Source: Opeltia flavorubescens | Lineage: Eukaryota > Ascomycota > Lecanoromycetes > Teloschistales > Teloschistaceae | Length of the DNA stretch: 64,000 nt | Direction of reading: 5' to 3' | NCBI GenBank assembly: GCA_000442125.1 | Contig: KE546973.1 | Location: 372,001-436,000 of the forward strand | Shown: positions 11,662 through 22,135 of the stretch, one piece after another | Numbering within the stretch: the first letter of the stretch is position 1 | Layout: the number at the start of each line of letters is the position of its first letter | Notes under the pieces: model-generated | Databases searched by the model: none | The model's input: only the letters and a program-made list of their open reading frames with translations | Told to the model about the DNA's origin: nothing | Made by a program: the position numbers and the translations under genes

Positions 11662-13862
11662 ATGGGACAATCAATCTCCTCTGTCGTTGAGAACTTGCAG
11701 CAGAATGCCGAGAAGGAGAAACTTGCAAATGATGCTATGAACTCTCTGATCGATCTTGCGGTGCGTACATCATAGTTGACCTGCATATACTACTGACCAA
11801 GTGCAGAAAATGCAAGTCGAAGCATTCGAGTTGGCAATCAGGTCAGTTGTGCTCCCAATAGAACCAAATGAAGTCGGCGACTGAAGAAGACCCACGATAG
11901 AAATACCAACGATACCCAGATGATACCCATTGATAAGATCCTCGAGAAAGATCATATAATCCAGTGCAATATCAGTAACGATCCCACCAAGATTGGAGAC
12001 ATGATCTCGGATGTCTTTAGTTCTTTTGTATCTGGGGATGTGCTCGGTGGCGTTTCTAAATTGATCAATAACGGCCTGAAGATTCTGCTTGGTTCCTATT
12101 CGGGGAACTCATCCACAAGAGACACTTAGTGCGTGCCCTTCTACCTCGAACCCATGTTGGCATGACCGCTAACCTCAGCAGCGCGATCACCTGTGGTGAT
12201 CTTGGCGGTATCTCAAGGATCGACATGCACTTTTACTCGTACCGCTATACGTCTTCCCAGCTCACTGACATCGCAAAACAAGTTCTCTGTGTCAGTATCG
12301 TACGATCTTCGGTCGACCCAACAAAACTTTCCGACTCTACGCTGCGCAACATCGTGCAGAATACTTACAGCTCATCTTCGGTTGACGACCAAACGAAGAT
12401 GTACAATCAATTATCAGCTGCTCGAGATGCAGATCTACAGTCAAGATCGATGAACTCCCCTCCAGCTCCGAGTCTCAAGTCTTTCGTAGCCATGGCTAAT
12501 AAGTATACTCATCCAGCCATGAGGTTGGCGACGAACGGAGTGAATGATGCTACACCTCCAGAAAAAGGTTTCACCAAGCATACAAAGACTTTTGCAGTCA
12601 CCTTGCAGATGAACACAGCCGACAAATACGTCGAGTCCTTGAAAAATTGGATCGAAGGGAATCTTTACGCTGGCCTCGGCGCATTTATCACAGACAATGG
12701 CATGACCGTCGTGGCTCAGACTGATGTCCAATCGAATTCAAATAGCGTGATAGTCGGACATGCGACGCTATTAATGACCCCTGCACCGTCATCAGACCTG
12801 GACCAGGATTTTCACGATCAGCTTAACGCAGCATTGAAGGGAGCGGTATCAGACAAGTGCCCCATCCCTGCATTGCACTATACCATTGATGGCATTATTC
12901 CTGATGGCGAGACCAATGGAGATCCTAATCAAGATCCTAATGGGCATCACGATGATCACGATGGGCACGATGATCATGACAATGACAACACCGCGCCCGA
13001 AAATCAGGAAGATCTTCCAGACGAGGGCTTCTCTGACGTTGAAGAGATTGTCAAAGAATACGAGACGGTGAAGCCTCCAAAAGTTAGCAAATTGATGGGA
13101 GTGTCCAAGTAAGTTTGGACGATTTCCCCAAACACTCCCTAATCACAATGAACCTGATATCATTGAAAGGATTGTCCAAAGCGGCCCAGTAGGATGGCAG
13201 CGAATACAGACGGGGCGGGAGCTTGCATGGAACCCTCCGATTGATTGTCGTAAGTATTGAGTGCTCCATCCTCATCCATTGTCTTGCTATGTGCAAGGTA
13301 AAGCCCGTTCACATATAGAATGTCTACACATTGGGCTTCTGAAGAACATGCGAGAATTCTATACTTACTGGCCCCTTTTATAGGATGTGAGAGAAACAAT
13401 GCCTGGACCCAGTTCTACCTGTATCCCAAATTCACCAGCCGGCAAGTACCACAGCTTGTGCAGGACTTGTTCCAGCACAACGGCAGCCACATCCACTTCA
13501 GCATGACCGTCAAGGACGATCTCTATGAGCTGGATTCCGTGGTCTTCACCGTACGGGCTCCCGCAGACATCACCATCGGCGACACCCCCGTGCCCCAGAA
13601 CCTGAACCTTCAATACAGGTACTGGTACCACTTCGTGCCGACGGACCGGATCCCAGGGACCATGAGCGAGGGCAAATTGGTCCACGCCAGCTGGTTCTGG
13701 CGCAATGCAAGGACGACGAACCCCGAGGTCAGCGATACCTTCGATCGTCTTGATTTGGATCTGGTGGCTTGGGAGGCATATCTGACGGAATGGGCGACGC
13801 TGGAGAACAATATGGTGACGGTGCTTGACAAGATTTTTGGGCAGGGCGGGTGGCATCTATGA
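11662..13862 (+). CDS. Orphan multi-exon protein with His/Asp-rich linker
   Basis: Six exons (11662-11760, 11807-11841, 11901-12128, 12179-13108, 13170-13249, 13384-13862) join in phase to 616 residues; I recognise no domain. The start MGQSISS fits an N-myristoylation signal (Gly2, Ser6), and no signal peptide or membrane helix is seen. The first half (to about residue 370) contains regular polar helices and a possible beta-rich part. Around 12942-12990 lies a linker of alternating His and Asp (HHDDHDGHDDHD), a possible metal-binding or simply low-complexity spacer. The C-terminal 180 residues (from NAWTQFYLYPKF to FGQGGWHL) look like a separate globular unit rich in aromatic residues. The total length being a multiple of three across five introns supports the model. 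Function unknown. Confidence 0.65.
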
Positions 13863-14287
13863 AATGTGTCTCTTTGTATTAATAGTCTCGAGAGCCTCTT
13901 TAGTAAGAAATTTGATCTGATGGGATTTCAAAACTACATCATTTTTTTTTTCTTTTCTCTAGCCATCCATCAATTTACAATCAGTGCTACATTTTGGACT
14001 CTAATCATGCTATAAAAAATGGGTTACTTCTGACCTGTTTTTCCTTGATCCCCCCAAAAAGATAAGAAACATATGGTGACCGTAGAACTTATATCTGGGG
14101 ATAAAAATAATAAGAAGCTCGATATACAGAAACTAAGGAGGTGGGTTTTTTAATTTTGATATACAATATAAGCTCTCCGGATTTCAATAGCTTGCCTTCT
14201 TTGTATATATAAATGCCTGAATAATTTAATAGAACTAATAGAGGTAGAGATTACACAAGCTGGCAGTTCGCATGTTGCCGTTTGTGA
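13863..14287. other. AT-rich convergent intergenic region
   Basis: It lies between two gene 3' ends. It is AT-rich with a 10-base T run near 13944 and several AATAAA-like stretches, as expected for polyadenylation regions. No gene seen. Confidence 0.5.
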
Positions 14288-16273
14288 TCATCCTACATAT
14301 GCGATTTGGTCCTTCATACTCATGACTTTCTCAAAGAGCGGCAGGGAATCAAGGGACGTCTCGAAGAAAGTACTGCGGAGCGAGGCCTTCAGCGATAGAA
14401 TCATAAGCATAGTGTAGCTCAATGTGATAGGGGTATCTTGACGGTCATTTTCGTGCATCACAGCATCGAAATCGATAGCAAATTTCTGCATGATCCCCAT
14501 AACCGTGGGTATGGTTAGACATCCATTTTCGACGTCGACTACGACACTTGTGTTGACAGATGCAGGTATGTGCCTTGCCGATTGTGCGATCAAGGCGCGA
14601 AACTCGGGGTTCGTAATCATGAGTACCCCAACCGCGTGATTGGCTCGTATGTCAGGGTGCTGGAGACGCTGCAGAACAACGTCGAGGTTGAAAAGCGCGC
14701 TGGCAAATCGGCGATTGTATTCGTATTGCAACGTCCGCGCAAGGAGCTGCTCAATTGCAACAACCAGCTCGTTTCGGTCAGCAGGCTCGAGTACCAAACA
14801 CTCCATGTCGTGAGCCATTCTCACAAGAAGCTGTGGTAGGGCTTCGGAGGCGGCACAGAGCATCGTCCTTAGAACGGAATCTTTGTTGCCACTGATGAGA
14901 TAACCTTGTGGACACAAAGGTAAGCTTAATAGAGCTTGTGTGAGGGTCTGACCATCGCCTCTTTTCAAGAACCATGCGCCTGAATGTGTTCCAGGACCTA
15001 GACGTATCCATGGGCTCTCCGAAGATACATAAGTTGTCTCGGAATCCTGCTGGAGCATCTCTTTTTCATCGTCGGAAAGCTCAATCTCTTCGAGTGAGAA
15101 CACAGTGACTTCTTGTTCCAAAGCTTCGACACTTCTTGCAAGACCACCTAGAGTCTCCATTCTTTCGCTGTTCTCAGTGAACTTGAAACCGCGTGGGCCA
15201 AAGGTGTATCGATCCTTGGTCGAGGAAGAAGGCACCACGTATGCAGTAGGACTAATTGGGCTGCGGCGGGCTTCCCCTTCCCAAGGGTCGTAGGGATCAT
15301 CCTCGATGTCAAAACGCACAACAGGTGACACGGGGGGTCTACGTCTCGGGCTTTCTTCCTCGTCCTGTTCTTCTTCCTCATCCACTAGGTAAGGCAAGGC
15401 CTGTACATTCTCTAAGCTATATATTCTGCGTCTTGGGGCCACCAGGCAACCGACGGCTAGCCAGAACAAATCATCGATGGCCAAGGGCTCAATTGAAAGG
15501 TCTCCAATCTCTTGGGGAGTATGGTTTCGATATTGCACCCTATCGTGCTGGTCGTCAAGGTGTCTACTACGTTGAGCAAGGTACATCGTACCTATGAGTC
15601 CGTGAAGAAGCCAGTAAGTTCGGCCGTCCTGCTCAAACTCGCCTTCAGAATTCCCTCTGTGATTTCTCGAATGAGCCCAAGGACGAGATGTTTTCCAGCC
15701 TGGTGTTACCTCCGCTGCCTCTCGCACCCGTCGCGATAACATAGTTCCTGGACGGGCTTGGGCGCTGAGAAGACCTTTTGAGCGTTGTGGAAGTTTTCCC
15801 ATGTCTTTCCGCCTACCAAACCGACCAAGAATACCAATCAGCAGTAGCCAGATGTAATTGACCTCTAATACGGTTTTGCGATTCCTTATTATCAGAGTAT
15901 TGCTAATGGAGGTGTTGAGACGATAGCTTTTCAGCACCCTAGCGAGGTGCACCCAGCTCGACGACGCTGATGATACTTGCGGTACAAAGGCATCCCATAT
16001 GACGGTCTTTCCGGCCAGGGAGGGTTCCGAGCTCAGCTTCGGTACTTGAACTCTTCGTAAAAGTCTGATGCCGGGCCAAAAGGGAATTCCCTTGGTTACA
16101 AATCCACCACTCTCCGCATCCCCGTGTTCCAGCGCATCCAACGCCTGCTGCTTCTTGGTCTTACTCGCCCGCCACACAAGTATAGGACCAATAATGGCGG
16201 TCAAAGCAAGTATGGCTAATATGACGGCTACCCAGGTTCCAATCGTACCTGCTATACTCCAGCTGTTGGCCAT
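14288..16273 (-). CDS. Fungal membrane-anchored protein of unknown function
   Basis: One long exon encodes 661 residues. A single hydrophobic segment spans about residues 12-36 (VAVILAILALTAIIGPILVW), followed at once by basic residues (RASKTKKQQ), suggesting an N-terminal anchor with the bulk of the protein in the cytosol. A second weaker hydrophobic stretch occurs near residues 140-150 (IWLLLIGILG). The middle is acidic and probably disordered (EEEEQDEEESPRRRPP), while the C-terminal 200 residues are well-formed helices. It resembles the large group of Pezizomycotina-specific hypothetical membrane proteins, and I assign no function. A donor-like GTAGGA precedes the stop, so a further small 3' exon cannot be excluded. 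Confidence 0.65.
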   Translation of the reverse strand: MANSWSIAGTIGTWVAVILAILALTAIIGPILVWRASKTKKQQALDALEHGDAESGGFVTKGIPFWPGIRLLRRVQVPKLSSEPSLAGKTVIWDAFVPQVSSASSSWVHLARVLKSYRLNTSISNTLIIRNRKTVLEVNYIWLLLIGILGRFGRRKDMGKLPQRSKGLLSAQARPGTMLSRRVREAAEVTPGWKTSRPWAHSRNHRGNSEGEFEQDGRTYWLLHGLIGTMYLAQRSRHLDDQHDRVQYRNHTPQEIGDLSIEPLAIDDLFWLAVGCLVAPRRRIYSLENVQALPYLVDEEEEQDEEESPRRRPPVSPVVRFDIEDDPYDPWEGEARRSPISPTAYVVPSSSTKDRYTFGPRGFKFTENSERMETLGGLARSVEALEQEVTVFSLEEIELSDDEKEMLQQDSETTYVSSESPWIRLGPGTHSGAWFLKRGDGQTLTQALLSLPLCPQGYLISGNKDSVLRTMLCAASEALPQLLVRMAHDMECLVLEPADRNELVVAIEQLLARTLQYEYNRRFASALFNLDVVLQRLQHPDIRANHAVGVLMITNPEFRALIAQSARHIPASVNTSVVVDVENGCLTIPTVMGIMQKFAIDFDAVMHENDRQDTPITLSYTMLMILSLKASLRSTFFETSLDSLPLFEKVMSMKDQIAYVG

Positions 16274-17037
16274 GGCGTGTTTTGAAGACTATCGGCTGTC
16301 GGTCAGCTGCTTGTGAGTGAAGTCTCAAACAAATCTAGATATAGTGATTGATCTGATGTGCTTCAATTCTTACCTATATGTTGAATGTGCATGCTTTCTT
16401 TTTCTCCCAAGTACTAATGACAGCTGGAAAGGCTGAACAACGCCTTGCACATTGCCCCGCGTAGTGGCTTGCATCAGTGTAAAAGGCATAATTGACCTTT
16501 AACCAACTGGCCAGAGTGACCATTACCTGCTCGAGGCTTCGTTAGCTACCGACTCCATTGAAATAGATTCCATCGTCTCGAGACAGGATATGATATTGTG
16601 TGTACTCGACGAGCAAGACAACACCATAAAAGTAGCAAAATAAGCATAATTATGTTGTGTAACCTTAAGGTTCGATCCATTTCAACTTGATAGGCTCAAT
16701 TAGCTCAGTGCGAGACTCTAGTTGGTATAGTATCATGCTAGGGGAGCTGATGCGGGAGAAAAGATTATGCAATGCGGAGAACATACACACTTTCTCGTAA
16801 ATGCATCAATGACATCATCGCACACACCAAGGCTGACACCGCCTTGACCTTAAGCGTGTCTAGGTACCAATTATCCTCCATCCCCAAACGAAACGCCATC
16901 GAGTGCTCTTGATGCACCGGGGTATAATGTCTGAAAACATGATCGGAAAAAACCCTCCACCAAGCGGCATGACCTGTTCCCAAGATACCTGTAATCTAGA
17001 TATCCTTTCCTTCCCTTCCGACTGATAAGTCATCCGT
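16274..17037. other. Intergenic between kinesin and the membrane orphan
   Basis: It holds the upstream region of the 661-aa gene and the 3' end of kinesin, both on the minus strand. Short tRNA-box-like strings occur at 16669-16740 but do not fold into a tRNA. No gene seen. Confidence 0.45.
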
Positions 17038-20000
17038 TCATCCATGCTTGTTGAAAAACCAACTACTCCTCTTGCCACTGCTCGGGCTACCATTCGCTTC
17101 TTGACTCTGTAATGAACTTAGGAATGGGAGGTTGGGACCGCCGCCGCCGCCGTTGGTATAATCAACAGCCCCTCCGCCGCGAAGAGGTTTTGCAATTCGC
17201 GATCCAGCTCCGCCGAAGCTGAAGCCTGCTCCATTGCTATTCTGAGAGGCAAGACCTCTCATGGAACTTTGCTTGGCGCTTTCAAGCCGGTCTTTGACTT
17301 GGGCGAGTTGAGCTTCAAACCTAGGGGAATGTGAGTAGTCAATCTTGGAGAAAGATGGAAGGGGGAAACATACCGATGATTTGCTGCGGTGAGCTTTTCT
17401 TGACTATCCTGCAGCAAAGCCTCCAGACTCATGATTCGTTCGTTCCTCGCGAGCAGCTTCCTCTCGGCGATGGCGACTTCCTTTTTGAGACTGCCGTTCT
17501 GCTCGACAAGCTGCCGCTGCACGTGTGTGAGCTGCTCCAGGTTGCGTTCCAAGAAAGCCATCTTCTTCTGCTGGGCTCGATTATTTGACGATCGTAAGAC
17601 ATTGTTATACTGCTCCCGCGTCTCGTCCAGGGAAATCTCTAGTTCGACCACGCGCTCGCAGCGATTTTGTAAATCCCGCATCAGTGACTTTTTCATCACG
17701 TCAAAATCTGCAATTTGCTGCTGTACTGTCTTGATCTGTGGGGAGGGCGAGGGAGTGCCATTTGGAGTATGGATCTTCGATTGACGTCGGAGTCCATCAA
17801 GACCGGCTCTTAGGCGCTTGTTCTCCTCTTCTTTCTTGTCCAACTCTCCGCGCATCTCCTTGACGACGCCGACTTGCGTCTCTCGACTACCTGCATAGGT
17901 CGCAGCTAACCGTTCCTTGATTTCATCCACATCTGCTTCTGCAAGGTTTCGTTCTAGAAGTGCTTCGTATTGTTGTTCAACCTGGAGTAGTCGATCTTCG
18001 AGGGTGTCTCGTTTCCTAGCACCATCATTGCCGTGTTCCGATCTTGATCGAGAGCGCAATTCTGTATTCCTTACGACTCCTTGTACCTCTGTAAGTTGCG
18101 CCCTTAGATCATCAAGGTCTGTTGGCGAGAAAGCATCCCCAGCAACATTGGCATCGTATAGCTGGTTCACGTGGTCAAGACACAGCTGAAGCTTCCGCTC
18201 ATTTTCCGAAACCATCTCCTCACCCATGTCGAAACCTGACATCATCTCCGCCATGCGCTCCGCTTTCTTACGCTCTTTCTCGTCCAAGCCCGTGTTTGTC
18301 TCCTTCGCACTGATCCGTACGTCCAAGAGCTGCTGCTTGACTTCATCCAATTCAACTGTGAGCTCGGAATTTGCTTCTTTTAGGCTATCCATCGTGATGG
18401 AAGCCTCTTTGCCTTCAAAATACACTCGTTCAAGTTGCATCTTCAGCTCATTGACTTCAGCGCCCATTCTCTCATTGTCTTTGCCAGACCGCGTTGAATT
18501 CTCTTTAAGCATCTGAAGCTCTAATTTTGTTTCTTGTAGTGCCTTTTCTACCGCAGATAATTGAGTCTCCTTCTCCGCCAGCTGATCCTGGAAGTCGTTC
18601 TCCCTTCGCAAGAACTCCTCCCGTTCGTCTTTCTCAAGCACAAGGCTTGGCGTACTTGATCGATCGCCAACCCTGGAGTCTGAACGACTTGGAGTCTCCG
18701 ATCTCGCGAAATCTGTGGGTAACCTAGAAGGCGTAGCAGGACGTTGTCTCGACTCTGCCTTTGTTCCAGTAACGGCATCACTGGCCAAAGGCGCAGCCCA
18801 TCTTTCCTTAGGAACTGTATCTCCGCTTCGCCAAAGCTGGACTTCTCCCTCAAGGCTGGCCACATAGTTTTCGTATGTCGTGACTTGATTCTGAGCTTTC
18901 TTGAGTAATTGCTTCAGCTCTACCGGGCTGAGCTCGGCATTAATCTTGGCCTTGTTCTTGATTGCCTTTGCTCTAACACCGAACCTGAGAGTGCTGATTG
19001 TCTCAGCATCATTGTAGCTGCTCGGCGAGCAGTTGACGATAAGCGTTGTTCTTGAATTGCCACCTAATGACTCTTGTAGTATTCTTGTCAACTTTGAATC
19101 TCGGTAAGGTATGTGTGTAGATTTGCCATCAGTCAGGGAGTTGATGACCATGCCGAGAGCGCTCAAGCTTTTGTTAATCTTTTTGGCTTCCTCGAGTGTC
19201 TGACCACTGGCTCCAGTCTTCCCAACCTTTTCACTGCCAGCCAGATCGACAAGGAAAAGTTGCCCGCTTTTGGCAGAACCTGTTTCAACGTTTTTCTGGG
19301 TGATAGTGATGACGAATATCGAGTGCGACCTTGACGATTCCTGGTTCATGTTGGTGGCAGCTGTCGCCCTTGCGGCTCCTCCCCGCCTCATGACCTCGTA
19401 TACCTCTTGCACACTGGATACATAGATCTCCAGCAGGCCCTTCACATAGACACCTCTGCTCTTTTCTTCGTGCACAGGCAGGTTGTCGTTTTGGGGTACC
19501 AATAGATCTCGAATCCTCTCCATGTAGATTTCCATGTAGCTGACCCGGACGGTGTATTCAATGTTACCTGGGCTCCTTAGGATACTCTCGAACATCTGCT
19601 CCACAATGCGAGGTATTATTCCCTTCTGCTCATCATCATCAATATCAGCACCCATCATGGTATATGATTTCCCCGCCCCCGTCTGCCCGTAAGCGAAGAC
19701 TGTGCCATTGTAGCCGTTGAGGATATCGTCGACCGTTGATCGTATCGAGAACTCGAAGACATCGGTCTGCCGTGATCGGGTGTCGAAGACCCGGTCGAAG
19801 GTAAAGGCGCCAGCGGCTTCTCTAGACTGGTGCAAAGGTCAGTTATAATCCACGGTATTTCTGTTTAGAAGATGCGGAAAGGAGCAGCAACAAGCTCCAA
19901 AGGCCAGGTAGCATATGGAATGGCCCACATTTATTTGACAGGTGTCTTCTGTCTCAAAATCGACAATGGTCTGACCCCCGCTCGCAATCTCGGCTTTATT

Positions 20001-20175
20001 TTGAGGGCGGAATCGAGCGACGACTGGAGATACGATGAGCGCCAACCTAATATATGCAACCTTGCAGAGACGTGTGTACCCTTGATCGTGTTTCCTGACC
20101 CGGAATTGCTTCTATGTGCAAAGATGTGTCAATTTGTGTCCTCAATGTAGCTAGGTCTCGAATTACTCACGCCAT
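17038..20175 (-). CDS. Conventional kinesin heavy chain (kinesin-1)
   Basis: Five exons (20175-20171, 20111-20080, 20023-19929, 19826-17374, 17320-17038) give 955 residues, close to fungal conventional kinesins. The first coding exon is only ATGGC; the second begins SNSGSGNTIKV, and the joined start MASNSGSGNTIKVVARFRPQ matches the family. The motor domain (about 1-335) has the P-loop GQTGAGKS (91-98), switch I NQESSRSHS and switch II DLAGSEKVGKTG. A neck and long coiled coil follow, then a C-terminal tail that is Gly-rich (GGGGGPNLPF). In filamentous fungi this motor moves along microtubules to the plus end, carrying dynein, vesicles and early steps of hyphal tip growth cargo, and it works without light chains. 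Confidence 0.95.
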
Positions 20176-21057
20176 ACTGGAGAGTCAACAGGAGGTTACA
20201 CCTGAGGGACAAGGGGCAAGAGCAATAGAGTCTCAATCAGTTGAAGCACGGTGTAACTGAAACTCGCATGCTCGCATGGAGAAGGTTTAGATCTGCAGGC
20301 CTATGCACTCGAGGAGTGATGAGGTCAAGGCCGGAAACCGACACATATTGATTGCAGGGATCGACGCGCCTCATGTTGACCGTGCAACGCCGTCTCATTG
20401 GCGGATTTCGTCCGAGATCCACTAGTCCCACGTGGCTTTATCAAACTTAGATCTGCCGAAGAGATAGTCCAATCTTCGCTTTACCCTTTCGTCGGCAATT
20501 CATGCATCATTAAAATTGAATTAATCCCTTGGAGATTTCACCGCTACAGACAGAAATAATTCTACGGCATAGCTAGACCAAGATATCATCTCAACTACAG
20601 GCGATATGTCGCTAAAATGGCTAGTCTTATACAGAACAAAGACTAGATGGTTCGTCGATAGATGATCTATTGACTCCTGTTTACAACACGAGTTTAATCC
20701 CTTTAAAGCTTTCTCTCCTGCTTCATGTTCAATGGATCCAACCTTTACGAAGTTAATAGGCACAGCTGAGATCACTAGCCAGAGAATATCGTCCAGATTG
20801 ATGTCGCAGTATTAATCGGCAATCCTAAAACAAATTAACTGTATCATGTATGGCTGAGCTGGCCATTATTGCATTATATATCCTTCATATCAACTTCGTC
20901 CGACTCTGCTTGTTGACGCTTTAGTTCAAATGTTCACATAAGTTTAGTTCTTTTTGTATTAGTCGCCAAAAAATGCCCTATGTAGACCTGAATATTTCAA
21001 GACCGATCATACGGCGTGATATGGTCTCTAGCTTTCTTTGAAAACCAAGCGTCAATG
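20176..21057. other. Kinesin upstream region
   Basis: It contains the promoter and leader of kinesin (minus strand) and the 3' flank of the acetyltransferase gene. Short frames at 20237-20431 and 20521-20775 carry no recognisable features. Confidence 0.45.
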
Positions 21058-21627
21058 TTAGCAGTACATATATCCTTCGTTTTTGCGCTCAAGATACACG
21101 GCATCGTCCCCATAGTTCGCTAACTTCTCCCTCAGCTCCTCACCAACCTCCACAGACACGAACCCGAAACGCCCCCAGAAGGTTGCCGTGCCATAGACAG
21201 AGATGAGGCATGTAGTCGGATATCGCTGAGCAATTCCCAAGATTCTCTTGATGCATCCTTGTGCGAGACCACACCCTCGAACCTCAGGCAAGATGGCAAG
21301 ATCATGTATATAATACTGATCAGCATCCGGGGCAATCTCTGCCAATAGGCTGTCAAGAACCGGAGGTTGGCGATAGCGGATGGGATGAGAGATGACATAG
21401 CCACAGAGCTCCTCGCCATCACGCTCTACAAGAGCCAGGCAACCTTTCGCGAAGAGCTTGACACGCTCAGCGAATACTTCATCGCTTTCTGGGAGGTCAG
21501 GGTGGATTTTGTCTGCGACGCGGACGAGGTTTTCGATGTCATTGACGGACATTTCGCGCCAGGCTGCCGTAGCCTGGGCAAATCGTCCCATTTTTATTTC
21601 CGGGTCTTCCTCTGTACTGTTCGTCAA
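21058..21627 (-). CDS. GNAT-family N-acetyltransferase
   Basis: A single exon encodes 189 residues; a second Met (MGRFAQATAAWREM) at residue 13 is an equally likely start. The fold landmarks of GNAT enzymes are present: the beta4 strand YYIHDLAILPEVRG, followed by the acetyl-CoA pyrophosphate loop RGCGLAQG (consensus R/QxxGxG/A), then a helix and the C-terminal FWGRFGF motif common in small-molecule acetyltransferases. The substrate cannot be inferred. It is divergent from the FAD amine oxidase gene, with 0.5 kb between the starts. This adjacency of an amine acetyltransferase and an amine oxidase could mean a shared polyamine or amine context, but that is only inference. Confidence 0.82.
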   Translation of the reverse strand: MTNSTEEDPEIKMGRFAQATAAWREMSVNDIENLVRVADKIHPDLPESDEVFAERVKLFAKGCLALVERDGEELCGYVISHPIRYRQPPVLDSLLAEIAPDADQYYIHDLAILPEVRGCGLAQGCIKRILGIAQRYPTTCLISVYGTATFWGRFGFVSVEVGEELREKLANYGDDAVYLERKNEGYMYC

Positions 21628-22135
21628 GTCGACTCACAAGAGAAGTAGCCAAGTCTTCCAAGAATGGGGCAGAAAATCGATATCTGCAATCCGAACCCTC
21701 AGTTGAACTAGGCTCGAAACGGTTACCTTCAGAAAATCTGCCCAGCGCTTCGAGGTATGTCTGCCCCACCCCGCGTGTCTGGGTTCTGCGTTGCTGACCA
21801 TGAGGTAGCTGCAAGGTATTTCTTTAGGCTGATTCCGTGGCCGCATCGTGAGAGTGCAAGAATAAAGCATTGCCTTTACTGGGTGTGTCGGAGCTCGCCA
21901 TGGAGTCGACAACCACGAAAGGGACGGCGGTGCTGATCGGAACGCACTTCCTGTTCTGGCTGCTGCAAACATACTGGTCGTAGCCGCAAGCCGATATCAA
22001 AAGGAGAAAAGTAGCTTCTACAAAGGAATAATACTCTTTATCTTTATCATCATCATCACGTTTGTTATACACTTAATCTTCGGACTTGATCTTGATAGTT
22101 TTTGATTATATGTTCTGCTGAGTCATTTGATAGTT
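21628..22135. other. Divergent promoter region, GNAT and amine oxidase
   Basis: About 0.5 kb separates the two divergent starts. Antisense frames at 21539-21972 overlap the GNAT 5' end and show no domain. The stretch just before the amine oxidase is AT-rich (22020-22130). Confidence 0.45.

Noticed and set aside
16669-16740. Strings resembling tRNA A and B boxes (TAGCTCAGT, GGTTCGATCC)
   Set aside because: The B-box-like string comes before the A-box-like one and no acceptor or anticodon stem can be drawn around either.
22127-22135. Earlier start for the amine oxidase
   Set aside because: The codon there is TTG; the first ATG is 22136, which leaves the expected spacing before the FAD-binding motif.
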